Assembly (NCBI RefSeq): GCF_026342015.1
Contig: NZ_JAPENL010000003.1
Coordinates: 620,001 to 684,000 of the forward strand
Length of the DNA: 64,000 bases
Direction of reading: 5' to 3'
Source of the DNA: Micromonospora lupini
GTDB lineage: Bacteria; Actinomycetota; Actinomycetes; Mycobacteriales; Micromonosporaceae
A model generated the notes under the pieces. That model had not been told where the DNA came from. It made no database searches and saw nothing but the letters and a program-made list of their open reading frames with translations. Within the stretch, counting starts at the first letter, position 1; each line of letters begins with the position of its first letter. Shown here one piece after another: positions 32,824 to 41,046 of the stretch. Made by a program: the position numbers and the translations under genes.

Positions 32824-34605
32824 TCAGCTGTACGCCTTGGCCTGGATGGCGAACATCTCGGCGTAGGAGCCGCCGGCGCGCATCAGGGTGTCGTGGTCGC
32901 CGACCTCGAGCAGTTGCCCGTCGCCGACCACGATGATCTTGTCTGCCATCCGTGCCGTGGAGAAGCGATGCGAGATCAACACCGTGACCGCCCCGGTCTG
33001 CGCGCTGGTGCGTCTCGCGTGTTCGGCGTAGCGCTCGAACAGCTCGTGTTCGGCCTGCGGATCGAGGGCCGACGTGGGTTCGTCGAGCAGCAGCAGCATC
33101 GGGTCGTCGCGCATGAGCGCCCGCCCCAGGGCGAGCTTCTGCCACTGCCCGCCGGACAACTCGGCGCCATCGGCGTACGACGTGCCGAGCTGGGTGGACA
33201 AGCCGTCCGGCAGGGCACGCAGAACGTCTGTGGAGTGCGCCTTCACCAACGCCTCGTGGACCGCGGCCTCGTCCGACACCCGCGCCACGTCACCGACACC
33301 TACGGCTTCGAGCGCCCGGATCTCGTACCGCACGAAGTCCTGGAAGCCGGCGGCCATCCGCTCGCGCCACCGCTCGACGGGCAGCCGTCGCAGGTCGACA
33401 CCGTCGACGAGGATCCGGCCGGCAGTGGGCTGGTAGAAGCCGCACAGCAGCTTGACCAGTGTCGTCTTGCCGGCGCCGTTCTCACCGACGATCGCCACCG
33501 TGCTGCCCGCGGCCAGGTTCAGGTTGACATCGCGCAGCGTCGGCCGATCGGCGCTCGGGTAGTTGAAGCTCACGTTCTCGAAGGTGATCCCGGTGACCAG
33601 CCGGTCCGGGACGGGCTGGTCGGCGGAGGACCCGGCACCGGCGACCGCGTCGCGCAGCCGCCCCAGCCGCAGATAGGTGTTGGCGAGGCGTTGCAGTTGC
33701 TGCAACTGTGTCACGGCGCCGGTCACCTGCTGGTTGACCTGGGTGGCCAGCACGATGACCAGGACCACCTCGCCGACGCTCTGCTGCCCGGCTATCGCGT
33801 TGCGCACGACGAGCAACACCGCTCCGACGTACGCGAGACCGAAGACGACCTGACCCGCCGCACGGAGCGCCATCGCCTTGAGGTGCGCGCCGTAGAGGCC
33901 ACGGGTGGCGCTCCGCCACAGGCTCGCGTACCGCTGCCGTAGCTCCTTCTCCACGCCGAACACCCGCAGCTCGCCGGCGTAGCGGGCGGTGGTCGTGGCC
34001 TGGAAGAGGTTGAGCGCCACGCGGGTCGGCTCGGCGACAGCCGTCTTGGCCCGCTCCAGGGCGCTCTCCGCCAGCCTGCCGGTGAACAACGGCACGGCCG
34101 CCGCCACCGGGAGCAACAACAGCAACGGGCTCTGCCACGCCAGGATCGCCGCGCCCAGGACGACCGCCAGCACCATCGTCGCCGCCTGGAACAGCGACTC
34201 CATGCTGCTGCGGAACTGCCCGCTGTCCTGGACCAGGACGGTGAGCTCGTCGGCCTGCTCGGGGCGCTCGTGGTGGCCGATCCCCTCCGAGCCGTTGGAG
34301 ACTGCCAGCAGCTCCCGGTGCAGGTCCAGTTCGATCAGTTCGGACAGCTCGAAGTACGCGACCATGGCGAACTGGCCGGAGGACTGCGCCAGGATGGCGA
34401 GCAGGGCCACCACCGCGCCCAGCACACCGGCCTCCGTCGCGCGCCCGCCGATGACCGCGTCAGTCATCATTCCGAGCGCGACGGCGAGCAGGGCTGCCGA
34501 CGCGGCCAGGGCCAGCATGAGGAAGGTGGCGACCACAGTCTTGCGCGCGTCGATCCGCCATGCCGCGGACAGCAGCTTTCCGACGCCGGAGAACATGACC
34601 CTCAC
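32824..34605 (-). CDS. ABC half-transporter (membrane domain fused to ATPase), copy 1
   Basis: 593 aa. Six-helix exporter-type membrane domain in the first about 310 residues (FLMLALAASAALLAVALGMM, VVFGLAYVGAVLLVV), then the ATPase: Walker A GENGAGKTT, signature LSGGQWQK, Walker B LLLLDEPTSALD and the H-loop SHRFST. The start is taken as the GTG at 34605, which overlaps the stop of the upstream half-transporter by 4 bp; an ATG three codons later at 34596 is an alternative. It probably heterodimerises with the 34602-36482 protein to export the product of the linked glycosyltransferases and deacetylase. Confidence 0.92.
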   Translation of the reverse strand: MRVMFSGVGKLLSAAWRIDARKTVVATFLMLALAASAALLAVALGMMTDAVIGGRATEAGVLGAVVALLAILAQSSGQFAMVAYFELSELIELDLHRELLAVSNGSEGIGHHERPEQADELTVLVQDSGQFRSSMESLFQAATMVLAVVLGAAILAWQSPLLLLLPVAAAVPLFTGRLAESALERAKTAVAEPTRVALNLFQATTTARYAGELRVFGVEKELRQRYASLWRSATRGLYGAHLKAMALRAAGQVVFGLAYVGAVLLVVRNAIAGQQSVGEVVLVIVLATQVNQQVTGAVTQLQQLQRLANTYLRLGRLRDAVAGAGSSADQPVPDRLVTGITFENVSFNYPSADRPTLRDVNLNLAAGSTVAIVGENGAGKTTLVKLLCGFYQPTAGRILVDGVDLRRLPVERWRERMAAGFQDFVRYEIRALEAVGVGDVARVSDEAAVHEALVKAHSTDVLRALPDGLSTQLGTSYADGAELSGGQWQKLALGRALMRDDPMLLLLDEPTSALDPQAEHELFERYAEHARRTSAQTGAVTVLISHRFSTARMADKIIVVGDGQLLEVGDHDTLMRAGGSYAEMFAIQAKAYS

Positions 34606-36482
34606 AGCAGCACCTCGTCCCGGTCCGAATCGGTGTTGTCGGCGAAACGGTTGGCCTGCAACCTGAACAGCTCGGCGTAGCGCCCGTTGCGCGCCAGCAG
34701 CTCGTCGTGGGAGCCCTCCTCGCTGACCCGGCCGTCGTGTAGCACCACGATCTTGTCGGCGTGGCGGACCGTCGAGAAACGGTGGGAGATGAGCAACGTG
34801 GTCGCGCCCTGCGTGAGCGCCGCGAACTGGTCGAAGAACTGCGCCTCGGCGCGTACGTCGAGGCTCGCTGTCGGTTCGTCGAGCACGACGACCGACGCGC
34901 CGTGCCGCAGCGCGAACAGGGCCCGCGCCAGCGCCAACCGCTGCCACTGGCCGCCGGACAGCTCGGCGCCGCCGGTGACGTGCGCGGCCAGCGGCGTGTC
35001 CAGGCCGCGGGGCAGCGAGGTCAGCACCTCGGTCAGGCCCATGGCGGCCACGGCCTCGCGGACCCCGTCCCGATCGTCCGCCGAGCCCACCGCCCCGAAT
35101 GCCACGTTGTCCGCGGCGGAGAACTCGTAACGCAGGTAGTCCTGAAAGATCACGGCGAGCCGGGCCCGCCACTCCGACAGCTCGAAGGTGCGGATGTCGA
35201 CGCCGTCGAGACGTACGGCGCCGCTGTCCGGCTCGTAGAGCCGCGCGAGCAGCTTCACCACTGTCGTCTTGCCCGCGCCGTTGAGCCCGACGATCGCTGT
35301 GCAACTGCCCACCGGGATTCGCAGGTCCAGGCCGTCGAGCACCGGCCGATCCTGACCGGGGTAGTGGAACGACACGTCATCGAAGTGGATCTCACTGACC
35401 GGCGCCGGCGCCGGGTCGCCGGAGCCGGCCGGCTCCAACACGGTGTACCTGTCGATGTGCTCGGAGAACCGTCGAACCGCCCGGTGGGTCTCGGTGCCGA
35501 TCGCGGTCTCCAGGTCGGCCTCCGGGTAGAACACCGACAGCCGGATGGCGCCCAACGCCGCCTGCATGATCAGGACGAACTCGGTGAGCGTCAGCGTGCT
35601 GATCGCGGTGGCCCCGATCGTCGCGAAGATCGCCCCGCAGGCGATCAGGCTGAACCCGGTTGACCACACACCGGGCCACAGGTAGACGCGCCGCCGCGCC
35701 GCCCACAGCGGCGCGAACCACGAGCGGTAGGACGACTGCATCTCGCCGTCCATCCAGTTCGCCAGACCGAAGACCCGGATCTCCTTGCCGGCCGGCGCCT
35801 GCACGGCAAGGTTGCGGACGTACTCCACCTTGTTCTGCTGAGGCATGAGGCTGAACCGGGCGTGGGCGTAGCGACGCAGACCGCCGCGCTGCACGTTACG
35901 GAACCACAGCACGGTCACGGCCACCGCCAGGGCCGCCCACCAGGAGTAGACGACACCGATGATGGCCGTGAAGCCGACCAGTTGGCCGTACCGCGCGATC
36001 AGCGCCAGGGTGCCGGCGCAGGCGCTGCCCGGCCCCCACATCTGGAGGCCGTGCTCCAGCTCGCGGGCGGCGTAGCGCAGGTCGGCGAGGACTGCCTGGT
36101 CCTCCATCGGGGCGACGCCGGTGCTGCGCGTCGACGCCCGCATCACGTCGTCCACCACTGTGCCGTCGATCCGCCGCGCCAGCAGCTCACCCAGCGAGAG
36201 CTGGGCCGGGGCCAACACCTGCTGCAACACGAAGATGCCGGCCGCCACCGCGAAGACAGGCACCAGCTCCTGCCACGCCGTCGAGCCGAGGCCACCGTCG
36301 ACGGCCCCCGGCACCTTGCCCAGCACCAGGCTGGACGTGATGACGAACGCGATGGGCAGCGCGGCGAGGAGCAGGTTGAGCAGCAGGAGCGCGCCGAGGA
36401 GGCCGAAACCCCCTCGGGGCATCAGGCGGAGGATGCTCGCACGCGCGGATATCAGTCCCCACAGCCTGCTGCGCATGGTCAT
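34602..36482 (-). CDS. ABC half-transporter (membrane domain fused to ATPase), copy 2
   Basis: 626 aa. An N-terminal membrane domain (FGLLGALLLLNLLLAALPIAF and further helices to about 310) is followed by an ATPase with Walker A GLNGAGKTT, signature LSGGQWQR, Walker B VVVLDEPTASLD and SHRFST. It is the first clear gene of the five-gene operon; GGGAG lies four bases before the ATG. Both half-transporters have intact ATP-binding motifs, so no degenerate site is expected in the heterodimer. Exporters of this type are common in peptide and glycoside natural-product loci; the substrate is unknown. Confidence 0.92.
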   Translation of the reverse strand: MTMRSRLWGLISARASILRLMPRGGFGLLGALLLLNLLLAALPIAFVITSSLVLGKVPGAVDGGLGSTAWQELVPVFAVAAGIFVLQQVLAPAQLSLGELLARRIDGTVVDDVMRASTRSTGVAPMEDQAVLADLRYAARELEHGLQMWGPGSACAGTLALIARYGQLVGFTAIIGVVYSWWAALAVAVTVLWFRNVQRGGLRRYAHARFSLMPQQNKVEYVRNLAVQAPAGKEIRVFGLANWMDGEMQSSYRSWFAPLWAARRRVYLWPGVWSTGFSLIACGAIFATIGATAISTLTLTEFVLIMQAALGAIRLSVFYPEADLETAIGTETHRAVRRFSEHIDRYTVLEPAGSGDPAPAPVSEIHFDDVSFHYPGQDRPVLDGLDLRIPVGSCTAIVGLNGAGKTTVVKLLARLYEPDSGAVRLDGVDIRTFELSEWRARLAVIFQDYLRYEFSAADNVAFGAVGSADDRDGVREAVAAMGLTEVLTSLPRGLDTPLAAHVTGGAELSGGQWQRLALARALFALRHGASVVVLDEPTASLDVRAEAQFFDQFAALTQGATTLLISHRFSTVRHADKIVVLHDGRVSEEGSHDELLARNGRYAELFRLQANRFADNTDSDRDEVLL

Positions 36483-36490
36483 CGATCTCC

Positions 36491-36610
36491 CTACTCGACC
36501 GCCGGTGCTGTCACCTCTCCGACGAACGTCGAGCGGTCGAGATCGACACGAGGGCCGAAATCAATCGAGGAACATGGTGCGAGCGGACGCGCGGCGGAGC
36601 AACGCCGCAC
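36491..36610 (-). CDS. Possible 39-aa small ORF upstream of the ABC-GT2 operon
   Basis: A GTG-initiated frame of 39 codons ends in TAG eight bases before the ABC transporter ATG. The C-terminal peptide is DLDRSTFVGEVTAPAVE. It has no good ribosome site, and the frame is also open into the neighbouring VOC gene in a wrong frame, so it may be chance. It is recorded because short genes directly before paired ABC exporters can encode precursor or leader peptides. Confidence 0.2.
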   Translation of the reverse strand: MRRCSAARPLAPCSSIDFGPRVDLDRSTFVGEVTAPAVE

Positions 36611-36626
36611 GGTGGAAGAAGGCAGC

Positions 36627-37025
36627 TCAGACGTCTGCCTCGACGGCGAAGGTGTTGCCGTCGGGGTCCTGGAACCACGCGATACGACCACCGCCGGCCC
36701 GTTCGGTGATCCCCTTCGGGTCGTGGTCGATCTGCTCGTAGCGGACGAACTCGATGCCGGCCGAGGACAACTCGTCGACGATCGCGTCGATGTCGTCGAC
36801 GTACCACGTCGCAAGCGTCGCCGGGGTCTTCCCGGCGGTGACCGACTGGTACACGTTGAGGGCCGGGCCTCCACCTGAGGCGTAGATGCGGCTGCCGTCG
36901 GCGATGGTGGCGCTCGGCGCGGTCCGCAGCGCCACCAGGCCCAGCCTGCCCTCGTAGAAGGCGACGGCCCGCGCGATGTCGGACACGGCGACGGATGGTC
37001 TCAGGCGGTGCGCGTTCAATGGCAT
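36627..37025 (-). CDS. VOC-family (glyoxalase/bleomycin-resistance fold) protein
   Basis: 132 aa, one VOC module pair. N-terminal LRPSVAVSDIARAVAFYEGRLGLVAL and C-terminal GGRIAWFQDPDGNTFAVEADV are typical; the DPDGN tail carries the usual metal-site Glu. Family members include metal-dependent lyases, dioxygenases and antibiotic-binding resistance proteins. The ATG at 37025 is preferred over a GTG at 37040, although neither ribosome site is strong. It lies 144 bp upstream of the ABC-GT2 operon on the same strand and just after the GH62 terminator. A specific job cannot be assigned. Confidence 0.85.
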   Translation of the reverse strand: MPLNAHRLRPSVAVSDIARAVAFYEGRLGLVALRTAPSATIADGSRIYASGGGPALNVYQSVTAGKTPATLATWYVDDIDAIVDELSSAGIEFVRYEQIDHDPKGITERAGGGRIAWFQDPDGNTFAVEADV

Positions 37026-37067
37026 CACCCACCCTGGCACAGAACGGGCGGCCCCGGTACGTGACGC

Positions 37068-37100
37068 GGGGCGGGTTCGGCGTGGTGCCGAGCCCGCCCC
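37068..37100 (-). terminator. Hairpin terminator of the GH62 gene
   Basis: A 14-bp stem with one G-T pair (GGGGCGGGTTCGGC / GCCGAGCCCGCCCC) and a GTGGT loop lies 22 bp beyond the GH62 stop on the minus strand. Confidence 0.75.
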
Positions 37101-37121
37101 GGGTCGTGGGGTGGTGGAGCG

Positions 37122-38663
37122 TCAGCGTTGCAGGGTGAGCAGGCCGGGGCGGTACGGCAGCAGGCCGTAGTCGACGCCGTTGGAGGAGGGGGATCGGCCC
37201 TGGTAGAGCAGTTGCAGGTTGCAGGGGTCGACGGTGAAGGTCTGGTCGGCGCTGGTGCGGATCAGCTCGCCGTGGCTGATGTCGTTGGTCCAGGTGGCGC
37301 CGCTGTTGGCCTTGCCGGCGAAGGGGTTGCTCTCGGTGGCGGCCTGGGGGGTCCAGGTGCCGCCGAGGCTGGTGGCGGTGAAGGAGCGGAAGTAGCGGCC
37401 CTGGGAGCCGATGGCCTCGACGAGCATGAGGTAGCGGTTCTGGTTCTGGAGCTTGTAGACCTGCACGGCTTCGAACAGGTTGTTCGTGGAGTCGCTCATG
37501 ACCGTGGTGTAGCTGCTGCCGAAGTTGCCGGGGAAGTTCCCGATCGGCATGCTGGCGCGGTAGATCTTGCCGTTGTCGCCGGCGAAGAAGAGGTACATGG
37601 TGGTGCTGTCGGCGATGAGGGTCTGGTCGATGGGGCCGGTGCCGGAGCCGGAGATGCTGCCGGTGAACAGGGTCTGCGCGGCGGACCAGCCGTTGGGGTT
37701 GGTGGGGTCGGTGGAGGTGCGGTAGGAGAACGCCGCGCCGCCCCACTGGTAGGCCAGGACCCAGATGTTGCGGGGGGCGAAGTAGAACAGGGTGGGTGCG
37801 ACGGTGCCGCTGTTCATCGTGTTCTGGCTGGCCGAGGCCATGTCCGACCAGTTGGTGAACAGGCCGAAGTTCATCGAGCCCCACGACGAGCCGAAGTCGT
37901 GGGTGGTGGCGTAGACCAGCTGCCGGCCGTTGTACGGCGCGACTGTGAAGTCCTTCAGCGACACCCAACCGGACTTCGGCTGCGCCAACGCGCCTGTCGA
38001 CGACCACCGGTACGACGACGGCAGATCACACGTGCCGCCCGGGGGTGGCGTGGTGGGCGGTGGCGTGGTGGGGTTGCCCCCGCCGTCGACGCGGACGAGT
38101 TGCCACTGCTGGTTGGTGCCGTTCCAGTCGTCGTACTGCACGATGTTGCCACCATCGGCGGTCGAGGCGCCCTGCACCTCCATCGCCTTGTTGCTGTTGC
38201 GGTTGATCAACCGCACGTACCCGCTGTCCGAGTCGGTCAACCGGAACTGCTGGTTCGTGCCGTTGTTGTCCGACCACTGCACGATCGCCCCGCCGTTGGC
38301 CGTCGAACGGCCGGACACATCCAGCACCTTGCCCGACAACCTCGACTTGATCCGGTAGTAACCGCTCCCGGAGTCCACGAACTGCCACTGCTGCTGGTTA
38401 CCGTTGTTACGCGTCCACTGCGTGATCCGCGCACCGTCGTTCGTGGCCAGGTTGTACACGTCCACGGCCTTGCCACTGTTGCGGTTCACCAACACGTACC
38501 AGGCACTCGTGTCGACTGTCGCCGCGGCCGCGGGTGACGACACCGCCATCGCGGCGGCGCCGGCGACCACCACCGCTGCCACGCCCGCGGAGACCGCTCG
38601 CACCAACCACGCTCGCCGCCGCGCGGGCGGTGCTGTCGACGGAGACCTACCAAAGGCAGACAT
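37122..38663 (-). CDS. Secreted alpha-L-arabinofuranosidase, RICIN (CBM13)-GH62
   Basis: 513 aa. An N-terminal secretion signal has a basic stretch (RRRAWLVR), a hydrophobic core and a probable cleavage after AAAA near residue 47. A ricin-type beta-trefoil (about 50-195) follows, with three repeats each ending in QQWQ or QQF-type motifs, then a Pro/Thr linker (NPTTPPPTTPPPGG) and a GH62 catalytic domain from about 212 (LPSSYRWSSTGALAQPKSG; YATTHDFGSSWGSMNFG; LFFAGDNGKIYRASM). GH62 enzymes release arabinose side chains from arabinoxylan. GAGGAGG precedes the ATG. A LacI-like operator candidate lies 83 bp upstream. It belongs with the neighbouring esterase as plant-polysaccharide degradation. 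Confidence 0.93.
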   Translation of the reverse strand: MSAFGRSPSTAPPARRRAWLVRAVSAGVAAVVVAGAAAMAVSSPAAAATVDTSAWYVLVNRNSGKAVDVYNLATNDGARITQWTRNNGNQQQWQFVDSGSGYYRIKSRLSGKVLDVSGRSTANGGAIVQWSDNNGTNQQFRLTDSDSGYVRLINRNSNKAMEVQGASTADGGNIVQYDDWNGTNQQWQLVRVDGGGNPTTPPPTTPPPGGTCDLPSSYRWSSTGALAQPKSGWVSLKDFTVAPYNGRQLVYATTHDFGSSWGSMNFGLFTNWSDMASASQNTMNSGTVAPTLFYFAPRNIWVLAYQWGGAAFSYRTSTDPTNPNGWSAAQTLFTGSISGSGTGPIDQTLIADSTTMYLFFAGDNGKIYRASMPIGNFPGNFGSSYTTVMSDSTNNLFEAVQVYKLQNQNRYLMLVEAIGSQGRYFRSFTATSLGGTWTPQAATESNPFAGKANSGATWTNDISHGELIRTSADQTFTVDPCNLQLLYQGRSPSSNGVDYGLLPYRPGLLTLQR

Positions 38664-38745
38664 GATCCTCCTCAATCACCAAAAGCCGAACGGTCACCCG
38701 AAGCTGGGCGCACCGCGACACGCGACCGGGTGCATGCGTCGGGAA

Positions 38746-38759
38746 TGTTCGCGCTAACA
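38746..38759. promoter_or_regulatory. LacI-family-like operator candidate
   Basis: TGTTCGCGCTAACA is a 14-bp palindrome centred on CG with one mismatched pair, the shape of LacI-family sugar-regulator operators. It sits 83 bp upstream of the GH62 start codon. No regulator gene is adjacent. Confidence 0.5.
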
Positions 38760-39179
38760 AGATCCCCTGCATGCTGTGGACGCACGTCTGAATCAAGGTC
38801 GGCGGAGCAGGCCCGCCCCGTAAGCCGTAGCCGCCGCCGTCCTTGACCATCGACTGTGAGCGATAACATGCTGTTCGTCAAGTCGTAACATCGTCGGCAC
38901 ATGGGGCCGTCTGCTCGCGCCCGAGCACGACGCGACGGATCGACACCGGTCATGCCCAGTCACCACGCCGTACACGATCATCGACCCGGAGAACGCCCAC
39001 CCGGCGATCGGAAATGGTCGACGCTAACATCGACGCCCGCACATGACCTGGTGGTGACCCCTCGGGCACCGACGCCCGACGTCGGGCAGGCGCGGCGCGG
39101 AAGACCGGGTCACCCGGCGTACGGCCTCCCGGTGCGGGCGCTGCAGGCCGCCGTGGCGGTCACCGCGGTGCGGAATCCC

Positions 39180-39218
39180 GAGCCGGGGCCCGGAGCTGGT
39201 GGCTCCGGACCCGGGCTC
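39180..39218 (-). terminator. Imperfect hairpin terminator of the CE1-CBM2 gene
   Basis: Arms 39180-39196 and 39202-39218 form a 17-bp stem with two non-Watson-Crick positions and a TGGTG loop, starting 6 bp beyond the esterase stop. Confidence 0.65.
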
Positions 39219-39224
39219 CGATGG

Positions 39225-40556
39225 TCAGGGACTCGTGCAGGTGAGGTTGCCGGGTGGGGTGTCACCGTTGCCGGTGGCGGTGAACCCGAAGGTGGTCGAG
39301 GCGTTCGGCCCCAGCGTGCCGTTGTACGCGGCGTTGCGGACGGTGACGTTGCCTGTGGTGCCCGTGTTGGTGCCACTCCAGAGGCTGCTGATGGCCTGGC
39401 CGCTGCCCAGGGTCAGACGTACGGTCCAACCGCTGATCGTGGTGGCGGTGTTGTTGGCGACGGTGACCTCACCCTGGAAGCCGCCCGGCCAGCTGTTGAC
39501 CGCCCGGTAGGTGGCGACGCAGCTGCCCGGCTCACCTGTCGGCGGCGGCGTCGTGGGCGGGGCGGTCGTGGGCGGCGCCGTGGTCGGTGGGGCCGTCGTC
39601 GGCGGGGCCGTCGTGGGTGGGGCCGTCGTGGGTGGGGCCGTCGTCGGAGGCGTGGTGGACTGGAACTGGGTGAAGAATCGCCAGATCTCCGCCGAGGTCC
39701 ACGTCCTGGAGTCGTTGGGGCTGGACGACCCGTCGACCGGGCTCGGGGTGTGGTCGCCGTCGAACGCGGCCCACTGCACGGGGTAATCCGAGCGGCAGCC
39801 GGAGTAGGTGGTGGTGATGTGGGTGAGGCTGCCCCGGCTGGGCTCGCGCGGGCTCTGCGCGGTGCAGCCGTTGTTCCTGACGAACGTGTCGCGCAGCGCC
39901 CGGCCCTGGGAGATGTTCAGCACGCTGTCGTAGATGCCGTGGATGCCGAAGTACGCCACGGGCTGGGTACCGCCGTTGCAACCGCTGAGGTTGGCGCCGG
40001 AGAGCACGGTGACCGCGCGGATGACTGTCGGTCGGGCGCAGGCCACCGCGTAGCTCATGGCCCCGCCGTAGCTCCAGCCCAGGGCGAAACGCTGGGTCGT
40101 GTCGACGCAGAGGTCGTTCTCGACCTGCCGGGAGATGTCGTCGAACAGGGTCAGGTCCCGACCGTTCGTGTTGGCCCAACCGGCGTCGATGCCCTGGGGC
40201 GCGACGAAGATCGTGCTGTTGTTCGACAGCGGGGCCAGCCCGTAGTAGCCGGCCGAGGCGACGTTGTTGGCCGAGCCGTTCAGCCAGTGGAAGCCGAAGA
40301 CCAGTCGGTACGGCCGGTTCCTGTCGTAACCGCCCGGGATCTGGAGGATGTAGGTGCGATTCTGGCCGCTGCTGGAAATCGTGCGCGTGCCGCTGGTGAG
40401 GGTGGGCGCCTTGCCGCAGCCCGCCGTCGCCGCGAGGGTGCCGTTGGTGGCGGCCGCCGCCTCGGCGCCGAAACCGACGCGCAGCGCACCGCCTGTCGCC
40501 GCGACGAGAACCGCCGCGGCCGCGAGGTACGAGAGGAATTGTCTCCGTTCAACCAT
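39225..40556 (-). CDS. Secreted CE1-type esterase (LpqC/PHB-depolymerase family) with CBM2
   Basis: 443 aa. The signal peptide is MVERRQFLSYLAAAAVLVAA. The alpha/beta hydrolase domain (about 45-300) has Ser162 in GWSYGGAMS, with Asp210 and His269 (FDGDHTPSP) completing a probable triad; feruloyl or acetylxylan esterase activity is likely. A (TTPPTTAPP)-type linker (about 301-342), encoded by repeated 15-bp units, leads to a C-terminal CBM2 (about 346-443; NSWPGGFQGEVTV, SGWTVRLTLGSGQAISSLWSG). AAGGAG lies seven bases before the ATG. It probably cooperates with the GH62 enzyme on arabinoxylan. Promoter DNA shares a motif with GH62. Confidence 0.92.
   Translation of the reverse strand: MVERRQFLSYLAAAAVLVAATGGALRVGFGAEAAAATNGTLAATAGCGKAPTLTSGTRTISSSGQNRTYILQIPGGYDRNRPYRLVFGFHWLNGSANNVASAGYYGLAPLSNNSTIFVAPQGIDAGWANTNGRDLTLFDDISRQVENDLCVDTTQRFALGWSYGGAMSYAVACARPTVIRAVTVLSGANLSGCNGGTQPVAYFGIHGIYDSVLNISQGRALRDTFVRNNGCTAQSPREPSRGSLTHITTTYSGCRSDYPVQWAAFDGDHTPSPVDGSSSPNDSRTWTSAEIWRFFTQFQSTTPPTTAPPTTAPPTTAPPTTAPPTTAPPTTAPPTTPPPTGEPGSCVATYRAVNSWPGGFQGEVTVANNTATTISGWTVRLTLGSGQAISSLWSGTNTGTTGNVTVRNAAYNGTLGPNASTTFGFTATGNGDTPPGNLTCTSP
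39540..39655. repeat. Tandem DNA repeat encoding the Thr-Pro linker
   Basis: About seven to eight imperfect 15-bp units (GGCGGGGCCGTCGTC and variants) encode the Pro-Pro-Thr-Thr-Ala linker of the esterase. Such repeats vary in number by slippage. Confidence 0.85.
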
Positions 40557-41046
40557 TGCTCGACTCCTTGCCGTTGATCGTCGATACGACAGGCACCTCG
40601 ACGTCAACGAGTCGGTTCGCGCCGACATGCGGGCCGGCGCGCCGTACGCGGGTGGCATACGGGCCGTACCGTCGCTGCCGGGTTGTCCGTGACGGGGCAG
40701 GGAGAGCGGGGCATGCAGCCGGACCAGGGTCGTCCGACGACCGCCTGCGGTCGCCTGGCAGTGGCGGAGCGGCCCGGACTGATCACCGACCGGCGAGGCG
40801 GCGGGAGGGACGAGCCCTCGGCGTGCCTGCGCCGATTGACTGAGGTGACGGGGAGCGTGCCCTTCGCTCCCGCGCCGAAAGATAGCATGTTATCGATATC
40901 ACGCTCAACCGGCCGAGTGCCGCGGAACGGGCCACAGCGGACGGACCGACCCGGCACCGAGCGCGCCGGTCAGGCCGCGGGCCCGCCGACCGGAGTCCGC
41001 TTGCCTTGCGGCACGCGACCAGGGCGAACGCCACCGGGAACGAGGC
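40557..41046. promoter_or_regulatory. Intergenic region upstream of the CE1-CBM2 gene
   Basis: 490 bp with no gene seen. An AT-rich patch at 40880-40905 contains GATAGCATGTTATC (40881-40894) and the overlapping quasi-palindrome TGTTATCGATATCA (40889-40902). The 11-bp core AGCATGTTATC is the exact reverse complement of the core upstream of GH62. Confidence 0.55.

Larger units (their letters stand above)
38664..39224. promoter_or_regulatory. Intergenic/promoter region upstream of GH62
   Basis: 561 bp with no gene. It contains the operator-like palindrome TGTTCGCGCTAACA (38746-38759), a GATAACATGCT core (38862-38872) that recurs upstream of the esterase gene, and further TAACATCG words near 38886 and 39027. 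The right end holds the esterase terminator. Confidence 0.6.

Noticed and set aside
37128..40577. Long plus-strand frames (37128-38537 and 38901-40577) opposite the GH62 and esterase genes
   Set aside because: Val/Gly/Arg-rich shadows of genes with clear signal peptides and catalytic motifs on the minus strand.
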